From: Coptis chinensis
Taxonomy: Eukaryota; Streptophyta; Magnoliopsida; Ranunculales; Ranunculaceae
Reading direction: 5' to 3'
Length of the DNA: 64,000 nt
Assembly (NCBI GenBank): GCA_015680905.1
Contig: CM027385.1
Coordinates: 23,256,501 to 23,320,500, forward strand
The notes under the pieces were generated by a model, which was given only the letters and a program-made list of their open reading frames with translations, was not told where the DNA came from and did not search any database. The position numbers and the translations under genes are program-made. This document shows, piece by piece, positions 34,556 through 45,070 of this stretch. The stretch's first letter is position 1. The number at the start of each line of letters is the position of its first letter.

Positions 34556-35857
34556 GTCTTATACTCTTTCAGGACAGGAATTCAATTGCTTGAATCGAAG
34601 GGGCAATCCCCCATTCTCTACCCACCCACCCTTTTAATTTTTCTTTCTTGTTTCTTATATTTTTGTTACTGTTCATGCTTGAAATTCACTGTTGTAATCC
34701 GCCCTCCCTTTTGCCTTGCACAAAGCGCGCCTGCGCTCCCTTAAGATTGCGGAATCACAGTGACGAATACTGTGGTATAGGTATTTCTAAATTTTTGAAA
34801 ATTCTAAAAATATTCAGCCATAATATATAAGGTGTTATTGATTTATTGAAATATTTTCAGAATTTTCCTAATTGTTTTACCTTGTGAACAAATACGATAT
34901 TTACAGTACTACATTTCAGTTTTCAAACCGTAAGTTCTTGAAAAACAGACGAGTAAGGTAACTTAGGCAGTTCCAAAAATTCTAAACTTTTTACAGGAGT
35001 ATCTATCCTAAGTCAGGAGTTTGCAGTAAAAATTTGACGAGTTTTTGGTTTGTTTTTGACCTCCTAACTAGTAGAGTGTTTCCAGTGTGTTTCTGCAGTT
35101 TTGCAACACTTAATTTCTGGAACAATAGCCGATAAGGAGGATTTGTAGAACTCCAATTTCTCTAAATTTTTTACAGAAACACGCATGATCTGTTTTGATT
35201 GGTTAACCATTCGGTTGTTTGTATTTTGTCCGAAAACTGTTTCGCAAACTTTGCAGCGCAGTAGAAGGACTTTCATAGCTCCGATTGTTCTGAAATTTTA
35301 CAGGCTACTTACTGGACGTATTAGCAACCTATTGTAAAAATTTCAAATTTTTTGGAGAGCGCGACCCGTGCCCATACAAGGCAAAGTTTGAGCGTGATCT
35401 GCGCTCAAAACACTGTAACTCGAGTTCCACCTGAGCGCGATCCGCGCCCTTCACAAGCAAATTCTGAGCGCCCCCCGTGCTCAACTCACTGGAAATTGCC
35501 TCAGGAACAAGCGCGACCTGCGCCCTTCACAGGCACATTCTAAACGCTCCCCGCGCCCTCTTCTGGAGTACCCCGATTTTCACAGGTCAGTCCAAACTTC
35601 CATTTCTTCAAGTTATTCGGTGTTTCCAACTTCTTCAATACACTGAGATTGCATATACAAGACACTATTCATATGCGTAGCAAGGAGGCATTCAGGTACA
35701 CCTTCTTCCACTCCTCGCCTCTTCTGTCAGAGGAGTTTCAATTCTAGTATAATCAGGCTTGTTTATCGTAAACATCAACGTACATGCCTATCTAGAAATT
35801 TATAGTTAGAGTTTTGGTTGCATATTAATTGTCCTATAATATATTTGTAAAACTAAT
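34556..35857 (+). other. Leader of D with GAGCGC array
   Basis: A 1.3 kb leader without a supported gene. The first part (to about 35340) has no counterpart in C or E. From 35357 to 35575 it holds a GC-rich array (GAGCGCGACCCGTGCCC, GAGCGCGATCCGCGCCC, AAGCGCGACCTGCGCCC). Then come a variant of the leader stem-loop near 35663 and a CAG|GTA donor-like site near 35695. Confidence 0.6.
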
Positions 35858-37424
35858 ATGGCATATCAATATGTAGACCAACAATCATATGATTATTATG
35901 CAAACCCTTCACCATGTTCATGTTGTGGTAGTCCTTACCATTGGGCTTCTCATTGCCCATCATATCAAAAGTTTGAGCTTACTATAGGATATAATAATAA
36001 TTATGAACCTCAATTTTTAAATTTTTATAGTGACCCATGCAATCAAGAGTTTTCTAGTCATCCAAACTATACAGGGAGTCAACTAGTGTCGTATAATTCT
36101 AGTTTTGTAATGAGTGTGTATAACGAACCAAACACTTTTCCGTGCACAATTTGTTTAGATCTAGACCACACTGCCCATTCATGTCCCATATTTATTCATT
36201 CTAAACCTAACCCATCACAGTACGATATCAACAAAAATCATTCAAACGCCAATAACTATGACTATCACACACCATACCAACCAGACCCTTCCACCATGCC
36301 AGAAATCACCCACCCATCTAGTTCCCCACCCTTCCCAGACCAAATTTCTCAAACTATGCTTCATAACCTAACTATGCTTCAGAACATAGCCCAGATGATT
36401 TCCATGACCTCCTCGCTTAACAAAAAACTATCAACCTTGCCAGAGATCGACATACAACTAGAACAACCTATTCCCATAACCACACCATTCGACCAAGTTA
36501 AGACCTACCCTGAATTTCATAAATCATTACCTTCCCATGATCCTCTCATTAACCATTATGTTGACTCCACACCCCACCTGGATGAGGAAATTCTTGAAGA
36601 CGACTCTTTAGGACATGTTTTGGATGACCACTCAAATTTGAAAGATGCCTCCGAAGAACCTCCCACTGATCCATCTGAAGATAAATATAATGATGACACT
36701 TTAGAAGATATTTATAAAGGTGTGACGAAGGAAGAATTTGATAACTATTGGCATTCTCTTAATATGGACCCTCCTGGTTGAGCATGTCCAGGCCTTTGTG
36801 TTTGCTAACCACACTCGGCTGGATGATTCCTTGACACATTTGAATGATGCCATTGAGGATACTTATAGTGTTTTAGAGGAAGAGGGTGAGGAAATATAGA
36901 TTAACAATTCTAATATAAGGCATGAACAAGGTCATGTACAGGAATTAAAGGAAGTAACTTCTTTATCGCAATGTGAATCTCAATTTAGTTTGGCAGCTGA
37001 GGAAATAATAATGGAAGAAATAGATAAATTTCTTAAAGATAAAGCCACGAACCACAACTTTAGGGATTCAACTAAGCTAGATGAAGACTTCTATGATTTC
37101 TTAAGAGCGTGTGAGGATCCACCAACTGATGAACCACCAACCAACCACCATCCACCTGAGTTACCACCTCCTATAATCCAACCATCTACCACAACTAAGC
37201 CATCCATTCACCTACCATTTCAAAGGAACCTCGATTTTTCCCTTGAGCCAATTGCCTCAAAGACCCTCTATAATATTTTCAACCCTCACGGTGAAGAGTG
37301 TTTACCTAGCACACAATCCCATGAGTATACCATTCTTGTAGTTGAGAACCAAGCTTTGACAGAGTGTAGTGAGACACCTAGTTTGTCTTATTTTTCCTCA
37401 TTTGAGCCTCATGAAAGACATTAG
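35858..37424 (+). pseudogene. Double zinc-knuckle ORF region of D (fossil), in place of gag-pol
   Basis: It starts MAYQYVDQQSYDYYANPSP. Two retroviral-type CCHC zinc knuckles (C-x2-C-x4-H-x4-C) are clear: CSCCGSPYHWASHC at residues about 18-31 and CTICLDLDHTAHSC at about 96-109. The rest is rich in Asn, Tyr and Pro, then acidic (DEEILEDDSLG). A second block (36990-37424) is acidic and Pro-rich (PPTDEPPTNHHPPELPPP). No capsid core is seen. The place between leader and ORF3 and the zinc knuckles suggest a gag-derived or RNA-binding protein of a non-autonomous element. I do not recognise a named family. Broken in one or two places. Confidence 0.6.
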
Positions 37425-38397
37425 GATCCATGCTTCATTCCTTTCTCACCTAAAGTATCACTAATTCATCTTTTGGGTCATTCCAACTTTTTAACGCAGC
37501 TACAATATGATGGTTTGCATATGTTCTTTGATGGGTCGCATAAGTTTTCGTTCATTCTTCTACATGATTGCTTCCAATTATACAACTTTATTATGTTTGG
37601 AGGTGCATTTAGTATCATGTTTTTATGTCTAGACCCCCAACTCTTTCAACTATTAGTTTATAGTTGACCACGCATCATCTATTTTGTGCCACCCCAATTT
37701 CTTGCTTGTTTAGGGGTGTGCACAGTCTAGGGAAATCTGACTTAAAACAACCCCATATTAAGTCTAGGGAAATCTGCCTTTAAAAGACCCACGTTTAAAA
37801 CAAATTTTCTAAACTTTGTTCTATAAAAATTGTTTGGGGGTGGGGTGTTTGGTTTTTCCATTCTTGATCACTCAACTTCCTATTCATATCCCTTCCTCAT
37901 CTCATAGCTAGATTTCTTGTTGTTTGTTGTTTTGATGTTGTTTTTATTGTTTTTAGTAGATTGGATGTTAAATTGTTAAATTCAGTAGTTAAATTTGAAT
38001 TCGATAGTTAATTGTATTTGAATTTCGATTTTAATTTAATTTGGTTCTTTTCAAATTATGCATTGATTTTAGTCTTAATCCGACCTTCCTAAAATGTTTG
38101 GGGGTGGTATTATTTCATTTAGCATGGTTTTTATATGATCCACAATTTATTCTGTAATTTTGCGATGATTGTTGGGAATGTTGTTGATATTGGCATGGCT
38201 ATGAGTAAATATTGTGGTAGGATGAAATCTCAATGAGTTAGGCAGTTACTACCCTAAATTCAACCTAAAAGATATTAGGTTTGTTTTAGAATCAAGAATA
38301 TGGGTTGTTTCCGTTTTCGGTTTTGGAAATTTTTGTTTCCGACAATTGCCTTAAAACTTTTTGGCAACTTCCCGATTCGTTTTGAAAACTAAAAACC
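37425..38397 (+). other. Tail and internal polypurine tracts of D
   Basis: A coding-like tail near 37470-37670 (FILLHDCFQLYNFIMFGGAF) matches the tail of B. Two GTTTGGGGGTGG tracts follow, at 37832-37844 and 38096-38108, equivalent to the tracts that flank ORF2 in B and E. ORF2 is not seen between them. Confidence 0.55.
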
Positions 38398-38406
38398 TAT
38401 ATAAAC
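38398..38406 (+). promoter_or_regulatory. TATA-like site upstream of ORF3 in D
   Basis: TATATAAAC followed by TTCATTCATTCTCCACACAC and a long CT-rich run (ATCTCTCACTTTC repeats), about 390 bp before the ORF3 ATG. The same arrangement is seen in B and E. The layout resembles a plant core promoter with a pyrimidine-rich leader; by inference an internal promoter. Confidence 0.45.
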
Positions 38407-38504
38407 TTCATTCATTCTCCACACACAACTCACATCTCTCACTTTCATCTCTCACTTTCATCTCTCACCTTTCACTCCCAAGTTTTCCTTCTCACTTCAA
38501 CATT

Positions 38505-38710
38505 TCAGCACCTCGGAGCGCGCCTGCGCCTCAGTGGAATGCCACCTGTGCCCTTAACACTGCCAGTCCAGTTTACCATGAGCACGGCCCTCGCCCTACC
38601 CAGGCATAAGTTGAGCACTACCTGTGCCCAAAACACTGTAAGTCCAAATTCTCTGGAGCGCAACCCGCGCCCATACAAGGCTTCAGTTAAGCGCTCCACG
38701 CGCCCTGACC
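38505..38710 (+). repeat. GAGCGC-type array before ORF3 of D
   Basis: Words such as GGAGCGCGCCTGCGCC, GAGCACTACCTGTGCCC and GAGCGCAACCCGCGCCC, with AACACTGTAAGTCCAAATTC spacers, match the spacer AACACTGTAACTCGA of the leader arrays. This shows that the leader and pre-ORF3 arrays are related. Confidence 0.65.
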
Positions 38711-38788
38711 CCCGTGGGCACGAAAAATTCCAATTTTTTGTAGGTTTTTCCAAGATCGTTTGCAGCTGTTCCAGAGGGTAGTTTTGAG

Positions 38789-39680
38789 ATGACATCTCCT
38801 ATAGTCATACCGGAACAGTCTTTCGAAGATTTGTTCCAAAGCACCACCTATAGTGCTTGGTTTCGCGAGGTGATCATACACGTAGGCTGGGAACCGCTAA
38901 TGGTAAGACCTGATGAACATTATTCTCCAGCACTTACATCTTATTTTTATGATAATTGCATTATTCAACATTGAGGATGAACCAATGGAAATTACCAGGT
39001 TCTTGCTAGCATTTGTTCTTAGACTTGCTATGCCCGCTGAAATACAAGACCAGTGGGGCTATTGGGTAGATAATATGTATGCCTACACCTATAAGTTTTT
39101 GCATGAGACTTATGCGGCAGGAATTTCTGTATCGAGGACCAAGGGGAATACAACGTCACCCTTGGTAGCCTGTCCATGAATGTGGGCACTGTTACGTTTT
39201 GGATCATGCTAAACATATTAGGGGAATGTCATTTTTCGTCTGTGAATGATGCCACTTGCAGATCTTCCTTGCTTTAGCCAAGGGACGTATATTTTATGAC
39301 CTTCCCTGAACTTTAGTTTCTAGTTTAGCGCGAGCCCATAGCATGAGGCATAAGTACCTTCTTATGCCTGTTTTAGTTTGCCGTATTATGCTATGTTTCT
39401 TTTCTATTTTTTGTACCTGTTTCACGGATTGGGTTGGGGTCGACAATGTGAGACCCACCAATTGTATTATTCGATCTTTCCGTGCAATGACTTGGCAAGG
39501 GTGGAGGATAAAACCTCATCAAGTTGCACCTTACACCCCATCCGACCAAGTGGCGCTTAACAGGTTAGCATCCGTAGATGATAAATGGCGTCAAGCCTGG
39601 CAAATTATCATGGCATGGTAGAACGCGAAGGAACCTCAATTCTTTATATAAGGAGATGAGGAGGAGGAGGATTAAGCGAG
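38789..39680 (+). pseudogene. ORF3 of element D (fossil)
   Basis: Starts MTSPIVIPEQSFEDLFQS, followed by WFREVIIHVGWEPLM, EHYSPALTSYFYDN and DEPMEITRFLLAFVLRLAMP. Later blocks (WGYWVDNMYAYTYKFLHETY, HKYLLMPVLVCRIM, DDKWRQAWQIIMAW) match ORF3 of E. It ends in an acidic stretch (EGDEEEED-type). The first half resembles ORF2 in layout, pointing to an old duplication. No membrane-spanning segment typical of an envelope is evident. Broken in a few places. Confidence 0.72.
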
Positions 39681-39687
39681 AGATAAG

Positions 39688-39824
39688 GTAAGTTTTTAGT
39701 TTCAGTTAGTGTATGCTTATGTCCCAAGCAATTTATTTCTTATTAACCCCATAACGGGTGGAACTTTTATAGTGTTACGTCAGTTTTATTTGCTATATTA
39801 GTAAGTTATAACCTTGTTTTGCAG
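39688..39824 (+). other. Intron-like interval after ORF3 in D
   Basis: The AAG|GTAAGT donor and TTGTTTTGCAG|ATG acceptor define a 137-base interval. The equivalent interval in E is 143 bases with the same donor and acceptor. Conservation of both ends suggests that an ORF3 transcript is spliced here. Confidence 0.5.
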
Positions 39825-41365
39825 ATGTTCCAGAATTTCACGCGTTTCCATGGTATTTCTCTACCCTATTTATTTAAATACTTCTTATTTGGGGGCGATA
39901 GAAACACATGTAATTAAGACATCTATTAGGATATAGATATGTATAATATGTACTTTTTTTCTAATTAAAAATTCAAAAAAAATTTAAAAATATAAATAAA
40001 AAGTTTATACTATACACTTAGGAATATTAATATTGTTTTTTTTCTCTATGCTCTCAATAATCTAGAAGTCTCACGTAGCTTTTGCATTATAATAGTTTTT
40101 AGAAACATAGGTTAATATGTAGGTAATAACCTTTGCATCTATCTATAAATATATTACATAAGTATCGATGATTGTTTGGCAGTAAGTTTCTGAAATCTAG
40201 GCTACAATACTTATTCTACAAATCCTGTGAGAATATAGCCTAAAACCTTATATGAGTGAAACATTTGAGAAATGACACAAGGGAGAAGTAAAATCCGGAT
40301 ATAGAAATCACACGTCCACTTGCTTGATCACTATACCATATCCTAAGCAAGAATTTAGACCCTCTTTGGATCGATATAGCCAGAAATTCAAACCTTATGA
40401 AATTATTTTCCGCTAGTTGCCCCCGCTGAGCCTTTCATAAACCACAATTTCTTTACCCTTTTACAAAACAAAATAAAAATAAAAATCAGCCTACCCATTC
40501 TTTGAATGAGTCTGAGAATAGAGATGAAGAATAAAAAAGAGAAAGACCTTTGAAATCAAGAATTAGTTAGTTGCTTCAGATAAGAAAAGAAAGTTTCCAT
40601 CCAAATAAAATAAATAAATAAAAATAAATAAATAAATAAAAGAAAATAAAGAGTTAGAACTCCAAAAATAGAATCAAAGGAGTCAAAAGCCAAAGAAAAA
40701 GAAAAAAAAATATGGCTAAGGATGGAAACAAAGTGTAGAAGCAAAAGTAAAGAACAAGGTTTTCTCTAGTTACATAATATGAAGACTCTATTATCTCAGA
40801 CTTGTCCTTTTTGAATATCCATTTCCTTCCTTCTTAAACCATCTCCTAATCCCCACAACACCTAATAAAGACCTCTAGCTCAATTAGGAATAGGTTAGTG
40901 TGATAGTAAGTGGCAGATGTGTTTGATCGACTCCAGCTTTCTTGTGTGTCATTGAGATTGTAAGGTAAAGTGTGCCCACTGCACACTGGAGTAGCGAAAC
41001 TTGAGGGGAAAAATCAGAGTGGTCTTTGTCTTGACATTTATGTGAGGACCTACTAAAGGACGCTATTCCGAGTTTTCAGAAACGGACCTGCTAATGCATT
41101 TCATAGTATTACTCATTGTATATATGTTTATTCGTAGATGATTGATTATTATGCAAATATTAGGTTAGATTTCAATTTGATTATTCTGTATCCATTGCTA
41201 GTTAGATGTATAGATAATTGAGACATAAATAAGGAAACAATAGTTTTATTTCTTAGTCGGTCGTAGTATAGATGAAGTTTGTGAGTACCTTCACTAGAAA
41301 ACTCTTACAAGGCTATAACTCATCCACTAGGGAATTCCTAGTGGTTTAAGGCCTTGTTACATATG
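39825..41365 (+). other. 3' untranslated region of D up to the E insertion
   Basis: No gene is seen. It starts ATGTTCCAGAATTTCACGCG, has a polypurine tract near 39887-39897, then AT-rich DNA that aligns with E (53228-54760). It ends GGCCTTGTTACATATG, where 41361-41365 (ATATG) is the left copy of the target duplication of E. The sequence resumes at 56347. Confidence 0.75.
41361..41365. repeat. Target-site duplication of E, left copy
   Basis: ATATG, repeated exactly at 56347-56351. Removing E and one copy restores the expected D sequence CATATGGTCAATGCAATC, which also matches the same place in E itself. Confidence 0.93.
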
Positions 41366-42837
41366 TGATAAGAGCCCAAAACTGTAGTTTTAACCCTGTA
41401 ACAGTCATACTTTTAGACCAATTATGTGAGTAATAATTAAGAGTTAATACTGATTACGTGTTTTTATGCGTTTCAGGCTTCAAAGTCAATTATGTGCAAA
41501 AATGTGCCACTTTGATGAGATAAAGGTGAAATGGTTGGTTGATAAGGAGTTCTGTGATAAAAGGCCAAGATTCAAGAAGACAAAGCCTTTCTAAAGCCCA
41601 GTCAAAGCTGAAAAGTCAAAGTCAACGCGGGCAGAAACAGCACACAAATTCAGTAGAACTTCCGAAGGCCGTATCTTTGGACTCAAACCTCGGAATTGGG
41701 TCTGCCTTATATCAAAACGACTGGCTCGGAAAGAGCTTTCCAATGGTCCAAGTCTTGGCCCAATCAGAAGAGCAGAAGTGGACAAAAAGTCTGTCGAAGC
41801 CAACTGCAGTTGAAGAGGCCTTTTTGGACTGAAAGAATTGGGTTTTGGGCCTGATTCTCTGGCCCCAAACATGGCTCCAAGCCCATGCACGATTTTTGGA
41901 TCTGAAACATATAAAAACAAAAGCTTAGCTCTTTGTTAATGGTAGCTAGTTAGACCTAAAACTATAGATAATTCTAGATCTAGTTTTCATTAAATAAAAT
42001 TAAGTTTAGTTCATTTCAATTCTTGTTTTAGATTAATCTTTAGAATCATTGTTCTTTATTAGTTTGATAAATAAAATAGCTAGTTTGTCAATTTCGATTT
42101 TTTCATTTCAATTTATAGTTCTAATTTTAATTCTTGTTGAGTGTCATTTCTGACTTGTTAAATTAGATTGAAGTATTGTTATTTAAATTAGTCAAGTTAG
42201 AATTTTGATATAATGTTTAGTTATAATTCAATGAGAAATAATGGTTTGATGAATCAAGGCTAAAACCTCCATTAGAAGGGTTGATGAAGCCTTGATGAAA
42301 ATTTAGTTGTATAGTGTAGAGTCGTTGTAGAGTCTATTCCATTCTAGAAGGTCGTGTTTCGCCATGAGAATGGGTGGACGACCTCACATGCTAGTTATAA
42401 TTGGCATAAATGCCATGCTAATTAGGGATTAGAACGAGCAATTCTTACCGTAAGAACGTAAGAATTGGATTACAACAGTCTATGCTAGGTGATTAAGTTG
42501 GATTCGAGGTGGATTCACTTCCCCTCTAATTTTTTATCTAGATTCACATTTAAGTATTCCGTAGCATTTCGTTATTTGTAACTTGTCAATTGAATCCACC
42601 CCGTAGTATAGAATTCCCCTCGTAAATCTTTCACTAGACTTAAGACCGATTAGTTAGGTAAGAAATCATTCCATGCTAAAGAACTAGGAGTGGAATGAAT
42701 TTGTTACTCCACTCTATTTCGATAGAATTGAGAGTAGAAAACTTGATAGCAATTAGTGAAAAATAAGTTTTAGTTTACTTACGTTTTGAGTTTCATTGTT
42801 CATTTCACAGGTAAACTTTATCTTTTTATGGTTATCA
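41366..42837 (+). repeat. 5' LTR of element E
   Basis: About 1,472 bp, from TGATAAGAGCCCAAAACTG to TATGGTTATCA, with perfect TGATAA/TTATCA termini. Aligns end to end with 54877-56346. Confidence 0.95.
41910..41918 (+). promoter_or_regulatory. LTR TATA box of E
   Basis: TATAAAAAC about 545 bp into the LTR, identical in the 3' LTR (55419-55427). It follows the conserved U3 block (41715-41775) and is the likely core promoter for the genomic RNA. Confidence 0.6.
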
Positions 42838-42839
42838 AA

Positions 42840-42852
42840 TGGCGCCGCTGCC
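42840..42852 (+). other. Primer binding site of element E
   Basis: TGGCGCCGCTGCC two bases after the LTR; tRNA-Asp-type with one difference. Confidence 0.9.
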
Positions 42853-43364
42853 ATCTTAGTTACCTTTAGCATTGTTTTCTTACTATAATTAGTCATTTTT
42901 AAGTCCCATTAAACCCACCCACCCTTGTTCGATTCTAACTGTGGTTGCCTTCCACAGCATTAAACTTCCTCGGAAAAAAATTACACGGAGCTCACCTGCG
43001 CCCCAAAGGAGCGCACCTGCGTTAAAGTTACTGGAAGCTTAGCGCGACCCGCGCCCAAACACTGTAACTCGAAGTTTACACTGAACGCACCTGCGCCCAA
43101 AGTGAGCGCACCCGCGCCCTGAGCTGAATTTTGCGGATTTCCACAGGTTTGATTCGAACTTCGATTTTTCAAGTTTTTCAGTGTTCTAACTTGTTATATA
43201 CACTCTAACACGCGCGTAAACAAGACGCTATTCATAAGCGAAGCAAGGACGCAATCAGGTATTCCTTTCTTCCACACCTCGCATCTCCTGTTAGAGGTTT
43301 ATACTAGTATATCAGGATTGTTTTTAGTGTTGACGTGTTTAGCTAAGTTTGGTCTTAGCCTTGT
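42853..43364 (+). other. Leader of E with GAGCGC array, stem-loop and donor-like site
   Basis: AAACCCACCCACCCTTGTT follows the primer site, as in C. A GC-rich array (GGAGCTCACCTGCGCCCC, AGCGCGACCCGCGCCC, GAGCGCACCCGCGCCC) spans about 42985-43130. The stem-loop CGCTATTCATAAGCG is at 43226-43240, and CAG|GTATTC at 43258/43259 is a donor-like site placed before gag, as expected for sub-genomic splicing. Confidence 0.65.
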
Positions 43365-45070
43365 ATGAGATTAAGGTCTGGTCGAACAAAAACACCGAAC
43401 GTAATTACACGACAACGTCAACAAACAAGTCTATCTAGTATACCACCCATTACACCTCTAGCTACTATCCCACCCACCACACATGACATAATGGCTGAAG
43501 AAAGAGAGACTCCACTCTTTGACTTCTATAAAGCCTTGAGCGATAGCCCTAAATCTTGCATCGTTCTAGCAGACCCAGTGGGGATTTCGAATCCCCAAAT
43601 ATTTTTTTATTTTGTTACCCGTTTTTCATGGTTTAGACCATGAAAAACCTTATCAGCAATATCGTAGGATTGAACAAGTCCTAACAACATTCCACCATCC
43701 TACGGTTGGTGCGGAACAAATTAAACTAAGGGTATTCCCTTTCACCTTAGCCGATAAAGGCGGCGTCTTCGTTAACTGCGCCTGCCTAATTATTCGTGGA
43801 CTTGTGGGCTAAACTTGTTCAACTGTTTATGGAACATTTTTACCCACCCCTAAAGACGGATGAGATGCTTTCCAAGATTTATTTTCTTTTCGACAAAACC
43901 CTCATGAATCATTTTCGAGGCTTGGAATCGTTTCACCGATCGCTTATAGAGTGTCCACACCATAACCTAGCGAAAGACACGTTAGTTAGGTGCCTTTTTC
44001 AAAGGACTTCTACATCACCATAAAGAAGTCCTTGACATAATGAATGGGGGTAGTTTCCTAAGTAAAGGAGCCTCGGAGGCTTACAAATTTTTAGAAGATC
44101 AAAATAAGCGCAATAATAATTGGGGGGGTAGTGATGATATCCCCCGCTCTGCTAGTTCTTCTTCAACAATTAAGGCCGCCGGTATGTTTGAGATGAAACC
44201 CGATCCCGAACTTAAAAATTTAATCGAATCTCTAACTAAAAAGGTTGAGGCTATTTCTATTCAACAAAAGCCTATCCCCGTCATGAATGTAAACTCCAAC
44301 CCATGTAATTTCTGTTTGAGTCCTGAGCACCCTGACTCCTATTGTCTTCTCACCTATGAACAACAACAATCAGAGCAAGATAATGTTTGCTCCATTAATA
44401 GCTATCCTATTCCTAATGCCCCATGGAGACAAAATCCCAACTTCAGTTGGCGAAACAATCAACAAGTTACACCTCCAGGGTTTAATAACCAAAATGTTAG
44501 GCAACCAATCAACTATAACAAAGATCCACCTAGACAAGGACAAGGTCAGGGGAATTATAATAATTATAACAACCAAGCGCAACCACGACAAGGTCAAACA
44601 CAAGGTCAGGGTAATTATAATAGTTATAATACCAATAGAGGTATCGTTCCGGTTAACAATAATAACTATCACACCCCGCCCATAAATAATCAAGGTGAGA
44701 TAGTTCTAGTCGAACCACCTGTGACTACTACACCTACACAACCGGATCATATCGACGCCTTTATACAGGTTACCCAACAACTTTTCCAAACAATGACTCA
44801 ATCAAACCAACAGATCTTACAATCCATAAATCAGGGCATACAACAGTTAGCCCAAGAGAAAGCCCAACCAAAAGGTGTGTTTCCAGGACAAGCGATACCA
44901 AACCCTAAAATAGCAAACATAGCCTTTGAGGTAAATGGTAATACTAGTACGGAAACTACAATCGTAGGTGACCTAAATGCCATCACCACTCTCCGTTCTG
45001 GAAGAGTGGTTGATAACAAAGTAACTATACCTATAGTTCATCAGTACTCCCTACACCGGATATCGAACTA
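43365..45070 (+). pseudogene. gag: gag of element E (fossil)
   Basis: Starts MRLRSGRTKTPNV. The capsid core (FYKALSDSPKSCIVLADPVG, LPVFHGLDHEKPYQ, TTFHHPTVGAEQIKLRVFPF) is followed by GSFLSKGASEAYKFLE and LKNLIESLTKKVEAI. The zinc knuckle CNFCLSPEHPDSYC fits C-x2-C-x4-H-x4-C. A Q/G/N/Y-rich low-complexity tract (RQGQGQGNYNNYNN) follows, then QPKGVFPGQAIPNPK and ITTLRSGRVVDNK leading to protease. The product packages element RNA in cytoplasmic particles in this family. Broken in a few places. Confidence 0.88.

Noticed and set aside
35858-36781. Possible host CCHC zinc-knuckle gene
   Set aside because: It lies between a retroelement leader and ORF3, inside matching LTRs with a near-perfect target duplication, so it is part of element D.
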